Source: a virus. Taken from it: a DNA stretch of 27,605 nucleotides. Under the pieces are notes generated by a model, which was given only the letters and a program-made list of their open reading frames with translations, was not told where the DNA came from and made no database searches. The position numbers were made by a program, and so were the translations under genes. The stretch covers positions 1-27,605 of the IMG/VR virus record IMGVR_UViG_3300034095_001197. The stretch is one strand, 5' to 3'. This document shows, piece after piece, positions 8,136 to 15,009 of the stretch; within the stretch, counting starts at the first letter, position 1, and the number at the start of each line of letters is the position of its first letter.

Positions 8136-8910
8136 GTTGTCTCCAGTATTCTAAATTGCTGTATTGACGTATTAAATCATCTGGTAGCAATTGATAACGG
8201 TTAATTGCACCTACAGTTGGCTGCACATCATGTAAACCAACTAAGTTAAGTTGCGCATCGCAATCTTTAATATTTTTAAAATTTTCTATCTTAGTAAAAT
8301 CATGTTCAAAATTATCCATTCCTAAAAACTCATAAATATTTTGCATTTCGGAGTTTGGATTTGCTACTAACGAGTCGTATTCTAATATGTAAATACGATC
8401 TGCAAACGTAGAATGTATTGCACTTTTTAATGAAGCTAAATGCCGTCCAACACTTCCATCCCATTTCATTAAATTCTCACATCTAAAATATACATTTTGC
8501 GTGCTGTTTAGATATACAGGAGAATTGTATTGATATATATTGTCTCGATAAACTCTCTCAAACGAATTTAATATAGAAGGAATATCACGAACACAGCAAA
8601 TAATTTTTAAATCATCTACTACTTCGTTTAATAGTTCAACAAGGTTAGTCCATGATCGGTTTGTGTCAAAAATTATAGGTTTATCTATATCACTATATGC
8701 AACATCAAAAACTGATTTAATCATTAACTTTATTTTGTCATTAGTTAGTAATTGATTAGTTCCAATCTGATCAATCTCCGTCATATGCTGTGTAACTAGT
8801 TGCACTGGTGATGAAATACTAGCATAACACATTGGATTTTGAACTAATATTGCCGAGAGCAGGGTTGACCCTGCTCTCGGCAACCCTGAAATAAAATAAA
8901 ACTTTTTCAT
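8125..8910 (-). CDS. PAPS-dependent sulfotransferase
   Basis: A 261-residue protein with both PAPS-binding elements. The 5'-phosphosulfate loop is at residues 8-18 (SGLPRAGSTLL), and the 3'-phosphate motif is IICCVRDIPSILNSFER (103-119), with Arg108 and Ser116 spaced eight apart as in known sulfotransferases. FDTNRSW (81-87) and a late HDF (204-206) also match a bacterial and phage family starting 'ISGLPRSGSTLL'. The enzyme moves sulfate from PAPS to a hydroxyl or amine of an unknown acceptor (sugar, lipid or protein). There is no signal peptide, so it acts in the cytoplasm. It leads an overlapping three-gene cassette with the repeat protein and the APS-kinase-like gene. A TATAAATA box upstream suggests late expression. 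The codons for the PAPS loop form a long palindrome. Confidence 0.88.
   Translation of the reverse strand: MKKFYFISGLPRAGSTLLSAILVQNPMCYASISSPVQLVTQHMTEIDQIGTNQLLTNDKIKLMIKSVFDVAYSDIDKPIIFDTNRSWTNLVELLNEVVDDLKIICCVRDIPSILNSFERVYRDNIYQYNSPVYLNSTQNVYFRCENLMKWDGSVGRHLASLKSAIHSTFADRIYILEYDSLVANPNSEMQNIYEFLGMDNFEHDFTKIENFKNIKDCDAQLNLVGLHDVQPTVGAINRYQLLPDDLIRQYSNLEYWRQHGF
8850..8888. repeat. Perfect 16-bp palindrome with alternative overlapping hairpin
   Basis: TTGCCGAGAGCAGGGT (8850-8865) and ACCCTGCTCTCGGCAA (8868-8883) are exact reverse complements separated by two bases. A second pairing competes with it: CAGGGTTG (8860-8867) and CAACCCTG (8881-8888) are also exact reverse complements, with a 13-base loop. 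The arms are GC-rich in AT-rich surroundings. The structure lies within codons 9-20 of the sulfotransferase, on its PAPS-binding loop. No U-run follows on either strand, so it is not a standard terminator. Confidence 0.92.
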
Positions 8911-8928
8911 TTACACCTCTTTTTTAAG

Positions 8929-8936
8929 TATTTATA
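8929..8936 (-). promoter_or_regulatory. T4-type late promoter box for sulfotransferase cassette
   Basis: The minus strand reads TTTTATAAATACTT, an exact TATAAATA, 19 bases before the sulfotransferase ATG, with an AAGAGGTG ribosome site between. It sits in the 50-base gap after the glycine-rich adhesin gene. The AT-only imperfect hairpin at about 8941-8958 could end the upstream transcript, but this is weak. Confidence 0.72.
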
Positions 8937-8960
8937 AAATTGAAAATCTTTAAAAATATT

Positions 8961-10955
8961 TTAAGCAAGAGCTCCACCTACAGTGCCACCATTTGACCAA
9001 GTAGTAATTTTTGAAAAATTTCGTATTGCATACCCGCCAGTACCGCCGGTACCGCCGCCTGTACTATATCCAGAGTTCCCGCCAGCACCGCCTGCGCCTC
9101 CCGGGCCACCACCACCACCACCACCACCGCCTGGTAATCCACCTGATGCTTGATATCCTGCGCCACCACCGCCGCCACCGCTTCCGCAGCCTGCTGCACC
9201 GCCACTTCCGTTGCTAGCAGCTCGTGAAAAGGTACCAGAAGAGTCGCCGGTGCCGCCGGTGCCACCACTACCGCCGTTATTGTAACCACCTGCACTGCCT
9301 GCGCCCCCGGCGGAACTACCAGCATAATTTCCTGAAGTACTATATGCAGATCCACCGCCACCACCACCACCGCGATATGTAGTAGTTGGACTATAGGTGG
9401 CGCCGCCACCACCACCACCACCACCACCGTGCCAGCCACCGCCACCGCCACCACCACCACCACCGCCGGCAATTACTCCTCCGTTATAGAAGTATTCAAC
9501 GGTTGTTCCTGTATCTATGTTTACTGCATCAGCGCCAGGATTGCCGTTATTTCCATTACTCAAACCAGAAGCGCCGGCACCACCACCACCACTGCCGGCC
9601 CAAATTGTAGCGTAGTTATATATTCTTATTCTAGGAACACTAGAGCCATAAATATGTACGGCGCCTGAACTACCGGCTGTTGACCAATTTCCAGTTAATG
9701 AATATGTATTTGAAACCGGAGTTGGTGTCATATTATAACTAACAGCTCCAGAGTTGCCAAAGTTGGTATACAGAGTTCCATTAACAATTGGTGTTCCTTG
9801 ATAGTTAGAAACTCCAGAAAGCCACGCGCAGGCAGCACTAGTCCCTTCTGCACTTTCACCGTTTGCGCTAACTGCTCTAACGCTAATTAGATATGCTGTA
9901 TTATTCGAAGACCCGGCTATATTTCCGGAAGGAACTGTAATACTTACTCCGCTAATACTAAGAGATGTTACATTATAAGTGGTAAACGTTGAACTTCCGT
10001 AATAATATCTAGCAACTACGGTATACGACGTTGCTCCGGCAGACGCTGAGTTTAAATATACTTGTATAGTGCTACTTGAAGTTAGAATCGCATAGTTAAT
10101 TGACGGTGCAGCAGGTGCTGTAGTTTTAATAACAGAACTAGTTGAAATACCAAACGTATTAGTTGCTTTTACATAATACGTATATTGAGTGTTTGCAGTT
10201 AAGCTAGTATTAGTGTAAGTATTAGTTCCGGATGCAGTGGTCCAACCAGAAAGTTGGGTAGTATTTCTCCATAAAGTAAATGTATACCCAGAAGTATTAG
10301 TCCATGATACTGTAATCTGCGTATCATTTACTACAGTAGCCGTTATTGGGTGTGCTAATGGTGTAGTTACCGAAAGGACAGTTGATGATATTAGTACTCC
10401 AGTTGAGTTAGAGGTTTTTACATAAAAACTATAACCAGTACTAGGAGTTAAATTTGTAATAATAGTATTAGTTGGATCAATTGTAGAAACTGTTCCAGTA
10501 GGTGATGGTGTACTTGATGTAATTTGTGTAGAATTATTCCATACAGTGTATGTAAATCCTGCAACATTTGTCCATGTTAGTTTAAACTGAGTTTCGGCCC
10601 AGGTGCCGTTAACTGCAGTAAGACCTGTTGGAGCAGCTGGGTTAGTAAACACTGATAATACCTTTGAAAATACAGTACCCGAAACATTAGCTGCCTTTAC
10701 AAAATAATCGTAACTAGTATTTGCAGTAAATGATGAATTATTAATAACCGCACTACGAGTTGATCCAGTTAACGAAATAGTAAGTCCGGAAAATACAGTT
10801 TTAGTTGGTCCGTAATGTACAGTGTATGTTGTTATTGCAGGATCGTTATCCCACGATAACGTAAAACCAGTAGTAGTGTAAGCACTAGCTGTTACGTTTT
10901 TTGGTGGTGCCAGTCCGCCGGCTGCAACTATTAATGTTGATAAAATTCCACTCAT
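8961..10955 (-). CDS. Tail fibre adhesin: FN3 repeats plus glycine-rich tip
   Basis: A 664-residue protein starting at MSGILSTL (ATG at 10955), chosen because AAGGATT lies six bases upstream; the frame extends to 11009 but with no ribosome site. Residues about 15-390 hold four fibronectin type III-like units, each starting near a proline (APPKNV, NPAAPTGL, PLAHPI, PAAPSI) and carrying the YTYYVKA-type strand. Residues about 440-664 are glycine-rich, with runs of up to 11 glycines broken by short polar or aromatic inserts, preceded by IRIYNYATIWAGSGGGG. This resembles receptor-binding tips built from polyglycine-II helices, as in T-even gp38-type adhesins, but homology is not shown. It lacks the N-terminal module of its paralogues; that module is in the gene just upstream (10966-11496). 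Likely a receptor-binding tail component. Confidence 0.8.
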   Translation of the reverse strand: MSGILSTLIVAAGGLAPPKNVTASAYTTTGFTLSWDNDPAITTYTVHYGPTKTVFSGLTISLTGSTRSAVINNSSFTANTSYDYFVKAANVSGTVFSKVLSVFTNPAAPTGLTAVNGTWAETQFKLTWTNVAGFTYTVWNNSTQITSSTPSPTGTVSTIDPTNTIITNLTPSTGYSFYVKTSNSTGVLISSTVLSVTTPLAHPITATVVNDTQITVSWTNTSGYTFTLWRNTTQLSGWTTASGTNTYTNTSLTANTQYTYYVKATNTFGISTSSVIKTTAPAAPSINYAILTSSSTIQVYLNSASAGATSYTVVARYYYGSSTFTTYNVTSLSISGVSITVPSGNIAGSSNNTAYLISVRAVSANGESAEGTSAACAWLSGVSNYQGTPIVNGTLYTNFGNSGAVSYNMTPTPVSNTYSLTGNWSTAGSSGAVHIYGSSVPRIRIYNYATIWAGSGGGGAGASGLSNGNNGNPGADAVNIDTGTTVEYFYNGGVIAGGGGGGGGGGGWHGGGGGGGGGATYSPTTTYRGGGGGGGSAYSTSGNYAGSSAGGAGSAGGYNNGGSGGTGGTGDSSGTFSRAASNGSGGAAGCGSGGGGGGAGYQASGGLPGGGGGGGGGPGGAGGAGGNSGYSTGGGTGGTGGYAIRNFSKITTWSNGGTVGGALA
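9107..9469. repeat. CCA/CCG trinucleotide tracts encoding polyglycine
   Basis: Three clusters of nearly pure (CCA/CCG)n repeats, at about 9107-9131, 9352-9372 and 9401-9469, encode glycine runs in the adhesin read on the minus strand. The last cluster is two tracts broken by codons for a short Trp-His insert. Changes in repeat number would keep the frame. Confidence 0.75.
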
Positions 10956-10965
10956 ATATAAATCC

Positions 10966-11496
10966 TTATGACACGCCTGCGCCTGATATAAACCATTTTG
11001 TTGATGCAATTTTAATTGCAGTTGCCATACCTCCTGCAGCTAATGTTCGCGTTGCAGTAGTATCACCTGATGGAATCCATACCATTGTATCAGTAGTAAT
11101 AGTAATTGATAAAACACCCGAACCAGTATCATTAATAAATGTTAGTACTGTACCAATCGGAAATGCAACAGACGAGTTTGCTGGTATAGTATATGTATGA
11201 GCAGTTGCACTACTATGAAATATATGTTTTCCTGAATCTGTTAGTACAACAGGATAAGACACGGCTTGTGAGTTTTGAGGAACAGTAATATAACCAACAC
11301 TTACAGTACCATCAACTGTACATGCTGATAATGTTCCAGAAGCTGGAGTACCTAATACCGGAGTTACTAATGTCGGACTAGTTGAAAGAACTAAATTTCC
11401 AGTTCCGGTTGATGTTGAGACACCAGTTCCGCCGTTTGTAACTTTAAGTACACCCGACGAAACTCCTAAAAGTATATCGGACAAGTTTTTAGCCAT
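10966..11496 (-). CDS. Short tail fibre protein with shared N-terminal module
   Basis: A 176-residue protein. Residues 1-55 (NLSDILLGVSSGVLKVTNGGTG, then LVLSTSPTLVTPVLGTPASG) are the NGGTG-containing N-terminal module also seen in the fibres starting at 13260, 14750 and 16863. The remaining 120 residues look like a beta-rich domain (KHIFHSSATAHTYTIPANSSVAFPIGTVLTFIN), equal in place and pattern to the second module of those fibres, and end with the strand KWFISGAG. Its stop lies 11 bases before the FN3/glycine-rich gene, so the two probably act together. The RBS is AAAGGAAA, and a late-type box lies at 11523-11531. Confidence 0.75.
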   Translation of the reverse strand: MAKNLSDILLGVSSGVLKVTNGGTGVSTSTGTGNLVLSTSPTLVTPVLGTPASGTLSACTVDGTVSVGYITVPQNSQAVSYPVVLTDSGKHIFHSSATAHTYTIPANSSVAFPIGTVLTFINDTGSGVLSITITTDTMVWIPSGDTTATRTLAAGGMATAIKIASTKWFISGAGVS

Positions 11497-11522
11497 AATT
11501 TATTTCCTTTAAAATGTTATTC

Positions 11523-11531
11523 ATATTTATC
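11523..11531 (-). promoter_or_regulatory. Late-type promoter box for short fibre gene
   Basis: The minus strand reads CGATAAATATG, with GATAAATAT as in the divergent gp13/gp14 region, 27 bases upstream of the ATG at 11496. It lies in the 39-base gap between two fibre genes. Confidence 0.55.
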
Positions 11532-11535
11532 GTAG

Positions 11536-13260
11536 TTACTGAGTTGGACATGCCGGTGGTAAACTGGTATTAAATGCAGCAGTATATCTTGCAACCCCTT
11601 TAGTAATACGAAAATCATCCATCCATCCGTTAAATCTGTAACCGCCTTGAATATAACTACCAATTTCTAAATTTGATCCACCGTCATAAATTGCACGAGA
11701 ATCTGTAAAACTTGATATACTAATGCCGTCTATGTACATAGTAAATACAGATCCAGATCTAACAAATGCTAAATGATGCCAAACATTATTAGTAACTGTT
11801 GCAGTTGATGTTCCAACGTAAGACCCAGCACTAGTACCAAATGCACAACTACAACTGATTCCAGTTCCATTGCCGTCGTATCCAATTGCCCATGAACTTC
11901 TTGAACCGTATCCAGCATCCATATAATTACCACAAAACCCTACCCATGATCCTTGAACTCCATTTGGCAAAAACCAAAATTCAATTGTAAAATTATTAGA
12001 TAATCCAATTGTAGTTGTTGACGTTGGCGTCATAGTTAAGTATCCTGTACCTGTGGTTATACTACCGGATCCGTATCTTACATTTGCTGTACTTACAGTT
12101 ACTGAAGATGATCCAACATTATTAGTAACTGTCCGTCCATTGCTACTTGAGTCGTAAAAGGTTGTACTTCCGTTAGCTCCTGTATTAGCATTTATTAATA
12201 CTGTAACTGAACTAAAGTATGGATCATAAGTTGGAATTGTAATTAACGATGAAACACCACCTGCACTATCTCCCATAGTATTAGTAGCAATTACTGTAAA
12301 TGTATACGAGGATCCGTTAGTTAACCCTGTAACAGTAATTGGAGATCCAGAACCAGTATTAAATTGTCCGCCTGACGATGTTACTTTGTATGAAGTAATT
12401 GGCACTAATGGATCTGATGTAGAGGTAAATGATACAGTTGCTTGTCCAGACGCTGTAACTACAGAAATTCCAGATGGTGTAGTAGGAACAGATAACGTAG
12501 TTTTTGCCAAAGATGCAATACTTGCAAGGCTAGTACCAAATGCATTAGCTGATGTTACTGTAAATGTGTACGAAGTCCCTGGTAGTAAATTAGATATTAT
12601 AATCGAAGTAGATGGATGAATTGTAGTTCCAATTAATCCGCCAGGTGAACTTGTTGCAGTATAACCTGTTATCGGGCTTCCGCCGTCAAATGTTGGTGAT
12701 GTAAATGAAATAGTTGCAGTTTTAAGAGATATTGAAGCCGAAACATTAGTTGGAGGATTTGGAGCAGAAATTGCTATTAACGACGATTTATTACCTAACA
12801 CCCAATTAGTAGTAGACAGTTCGTAAACAAATGTAACACACGCATAAGAAATATTTAAAATTACAGAATTATCACTTTCAATTGTTTTGCCGTTTGGAGA
12901 AATTGTTACTGGATTTGAACTAAACAATCCTCCAACATCTAACACTGTGATAACATCACCGTCATTTGGAGTTAATGGAAATGTAATAGTAAATGAACTT
13001 GTACTGTTACACCTTACTAAATCGTACGATGCTGCAGTATAATTACCTGAAATAACAGGAGTTGGCATTATGCATTTAATAGATATATTTCCAGATCCTA
13101 ATAAACTAGTGTTATTAATAGGTTTTATATTAGTACCGGAAGTTAGCGTAGGTTGTGCTTTTAACGCAGTCACTGCTGCGGCTGCTGATGTTACACCAGT
13201 GCCTCCAACTGATACTGGTAATACATCGTTATATAATTTTGATGAAAGTGTAGCTGGCAT
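11536..13260 (-). CDS. Modular tail fibre with LamG-like C-terminal domain
   Basis: A 574-residue protein. Residues 1-58 are the N-terminal module (LSSKLYNDVLPVSVGGTG, then LTSGTNIKPINNTSLLGSGN). Residues about 62-160 are the second module (YTAASYDLVRCNS, PNDGDVITVLDV, SPNGKTIESD). Two FN3-like units follow (about 165-255, APNPPTNVSAS; and 255-345, VPTTPSGISVV). The C-terminal 225 residues form a concanavalin-like (LamG) domain, with FTIEFWFLPNG, VTNNVWHHLAFVRSGSVFTMYIDG and FNGWMDDFRITKGVARYTAAF as hallmarks. Such domains bind carbohydrates in many systems, so this is probably the receptor-binding end. A TATAAATA box lies upstream at 13282-13289 with a CAGGAAA site before the ATG. Confidence 0.85.
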   Translation of the reverse strand: MPATLSSKLYNDVLPVSVGGTGVTSAAAAVTALKAQPTLTSGTNIKPINNTSLLGSGNISIKCIMPTPVISGNYTAASYDLVRCNSTSSFTITFPLTPNDGDVITVLDVGGLFSSNPVTISPNGKTIESDNSVILNISYACVTFVYELSTTNWVLGNKSSLIAISAPNPPTNVSASISLKTATISFTSPTFDGGSPITGYTATSSPGGLIGTTIHPSTSIIISNLLPGTSYTFTVTSANAFGTSLASIASLAKTTLSVPTTPSGISVVTASGQATVSFTSTSDPLVPITSYKVTSSGGQFNTGSGSPITVTGLTNGSSYTFTVIATNTMGDSAGGVSSLITIPTYDPYFSSVTVLINANTGANGSTTFYDSSSNGRTVTNNVGSSSVTVSTANVRYGSGSITTGTGYLTMTPTSTTTIGLSNNFTIEFWFLPNGVQGSWVGFCGNYMDAGYGSRSSWAIGYDGNGTGISCSCAFGTSAGSYVGTSTATVTNNVWHHLAFVRSGSVFTMYIDGISISSFTDSRAIYDGGSNLEIGSYIQGGYRFNGWMDDFRITKGVARYTAAFNTSLPPACPTQ

Positions 13261-13281
13261 ACGATTTCCTGGTTAGTTGTA

Positions 13282-13289
13282 TATTTATA
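13282..13289 (-). promoter_or_regulatory. T4-type late promoter box for LamG fibre gene
   Basis: The minus strand reads CTATAAATATAC, containing exact TATAAATA, 22 bases before the ATG at 13260 and followed by a CAGGAAA ribosome site. It occupies the short gap after the preceding fibre gene. Confidence 0.75.
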
Positions 13290-13298
13290 GGTTGCTTA

Positions 13299-14750
13299 TT
13301 ACTTACGGATTGCCATGTAGATGTAGGTTGAACTAGATTCATTTGTAAGTTGATGGTTAAACTTTATGGAAAACCCTGTTGCTGTAAAATCGAGCGTATC
13401 ATTAAGTGCGAACGTATTGTTTTCTGCAGCCGTTGAATTTGCGTCAAGCTCAGCATCATTTCCATTTGTAAAAACTCCACGCATAGCATCAAACACAAAC
13501 CAATTCGCATTTGTCATGGTACCTGTTACTTTTTTTATTAAAACATACTGAGGTTCCCATCCAAGCGACACTGATGGAGGAGAAGTAGTACCGTTTCCTG
13601 TATAACTTCCACACTGAATAATTCCAGTTGAAGACGTGTCGTGGGCGAAAACATAAGCTACGTATGTTACTCCAGAAGCATTAGGTAGCAGTCCACCAAC
13701 ATTAAAACTGCTAGCACTAATATCTGCACCAATATTATATGAGCCGCTTTGCGTAGCAGCAAGATTCAGCTGCAACCAGGGCCACGCAGTATCTGTTGCG
13801 CGACACAACACCTGCCAATCACCGGATACGCTAGTTGATTTTACTGTAACAAAACCTGGACGGATACCGAGTGAATGCGGTATAGCTCTACTAGCATTTC
13901 CATCACCTGTATAAGTCACCACATCAAAAAACTTTGGTGCTTTGCGGAATGTCCATGAAACGTAGGTATAACCAGAGCCGTTTACGTTTCCATTTGTACC
14001 TAATGTAAAACCATTTGAATTAAAAGCAGTAACACGCTGATTGTTTGCAGGGTTAGGAGCAGCCGTAGTTGCAGTATTTAATGGTCCGATTCCAACTCCA
14101 TTTACTGTATCATATAAAGTGTGGTCCCAAGATAAATTACGACCTTTAACCCAAACCAATCCACCTTTACCAGCCAAGTCGATGCCGTTATTGATGGTCT
14201 GCGTTGAGCCGTTGCCGATATATAGAGTAGTACTAAATACACTAAATACAGGTACAGGTGGTGATATCCATATAGTTGGAGCAATATCTAACAATTTCCA
14301 ATTATTATTAATATACATAATAGATATATTAGCGTTATTTACATCTAAAATTAATGATGTATCATTTTCAATTGTTTTTCCGTTTGGGGATACTGTTAAC
14401 GCATTTGTACCAAACTTACCTACTACATCAACAATCTTAATGATATCACCGTCAACAGGAGATAACGGTAATGTAACTGTAAATGTGCCGCTTGCAGTGT
14501 TGCATTTAACTAACTGATTTGCTGATGCAGTGTATGCACTGGTTTGTACAGTAGTTGAAGTGTCTTCAGTAATTGCTATATTAGTAGAACCTAGTACTGA
14601 ATTTCCATTAACTGTGCCAACATTTGCGCCAGATACTAATAACGATTGTCCTCCTAATGCATTAAGTGATTTATCTAATGTAGTTGTTCCGGTACCGCCG
14701 GACGATACTGCTAATATACCGTTATATATGTTAGTTGATAATGTTGTCAT
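13299..14750 (-). CDS. Modular tail fibre with marine-phage tandem repeat domain
   Basis: A 483-residue protein. Residues 1-58 are the N-terminal module (LSTNIYNGILAVSSGGTG) and about 68-160 the second module (YTASANQLVKCNT, PVDGDIIKIVDV, SPNGKTIEND). The rest (about 170-483) contains three related units opening with TLYIGNGST, VTYTGDGNA and GSYTGNGTT, each followed by a strand ending in a G-x-V-x-V/I-K motif (GGLVWVKG, GFVTVKS, YVLIKKV). VNGSGYTYVSWTFRKAPKFFDV and the final YIYMAIRK are typical of a domain I know from marine phage structural proteins (possibly the one now called DUF7483). The C-terminal coding part has markedly higher GC than the N-terminal part. The ATG lies inside the 3' end of the upstream 89-residue gene, a 20-base overlap. 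Confidence 0.8.
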   Translation of the reverse strand: MTTLSTNIYNGILAVSSGGTGTTTLDKSLNALGGQSLLVSGANVGTVNGNSVLGSTNIAITEDTSTTVQTSAYTASANQLVKCNTASGTFTVTLPLSPVDGDIIKIVDVVGKFGTNALTVSPNGKTIENDTSLILDVNNANISIMYINNNWKLLDIAPTIWISPPVPVFSVFSTTLYIGNGSTQTINNGIDLAGKGGLVWVKGRNLSWDHTLYDTVNGVGIGPLNTATTAAPNPANNQRVTAFNSNGFTLGTNGNVNGSGYTYVSWTFRKAPKFFDVVTYTGDGNASRAIPHSLGIRPGFVTVKSTSVSGDWQVLCRATDTAWPWLQLNLAATQSGSYNIGADISASSFNVGGLLPNASGVTYVAYVFAHDTSSTGIIQCGSYTGNGTTSPPSVSLGWEPQYVLIKKVTGTMTNANWFVFDAMRGVFTNGNDAELDANSTAAENNTFALNDTLDFTATGFSIKFNHQLTNESSSTYIYMAIRK

Positions 14751-15000
14751 TTATTATTTCCGGATGTTTAAATTCGTCTAATACTGGATCATATACTGCT
14801 CCGGGCCCTGCAAAAGCATTACGAAATGAATGGTTAAAACTTGTTTGCACCCATTTAGTATTTTCTCCAAATATACTTTGGCAAAATGCTATACCTTTAG
14901 CTTCGACTTCTTCGTTATTTTCGTTTAAAAGTTCATTATTGTGTACTACGATTACTCGTAATACTATATTATTGTCGTCTAATTCTGCAAAATGCGCCAT
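14731..15000 (-). CDS. Small conserved phage protein between fibre genes
   Basis: An 89-residue protein, MAHFAELDDNNIVLRVIVVHN, then GIAFCQSIFGENTKWVQTSFN and FAGPGAVYDPVLDEF. This matches a small family widespread in T4-like cyanophages and other marine phages, marked by an N-terminal MAHFAxLD, a W-V-Q-T-S centre and a final Y-D-x-x-x-D-x-F motif. Its function is not established; it commonly lies among structural genes. The RBS AAGAGGAAA overlaps the stop region of the fibre gene upstream, and its own end overlaps the next fibre gene by 20 bases, so all three are probably co-translated. Confidence 0.8.
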   Translation of the reverse strand: MAHFAELDDNNIVLRVIVVHNNELLNENNEEVEAKGIAFCQSIFGENTKWVQTSFNHSFRNAFAGPGAVYDPVLDEFKHPEIINDNIIN

Positions 15001-15009
15001 AATTTCCTC

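Noticed and set aside
8850-8883. Palindrome read as a rho-independent terminator
   Set aside because: No U-run follows on either strand and it lies inside the sulfotransferase coding region, just after the start.
8978-9472. Overlapping minus-strand frame of 164 codons inside the glycine-rich region
   Set aside because: It is the Val/Ala-rich frame shift of the polyglycine codons, with no ribosome site.
9011-9610. Histidine-rich plus-strand frames (His runs)
   Set aside because: They come from CCA repeats read as CAC on the other strand; no other sign of coding.
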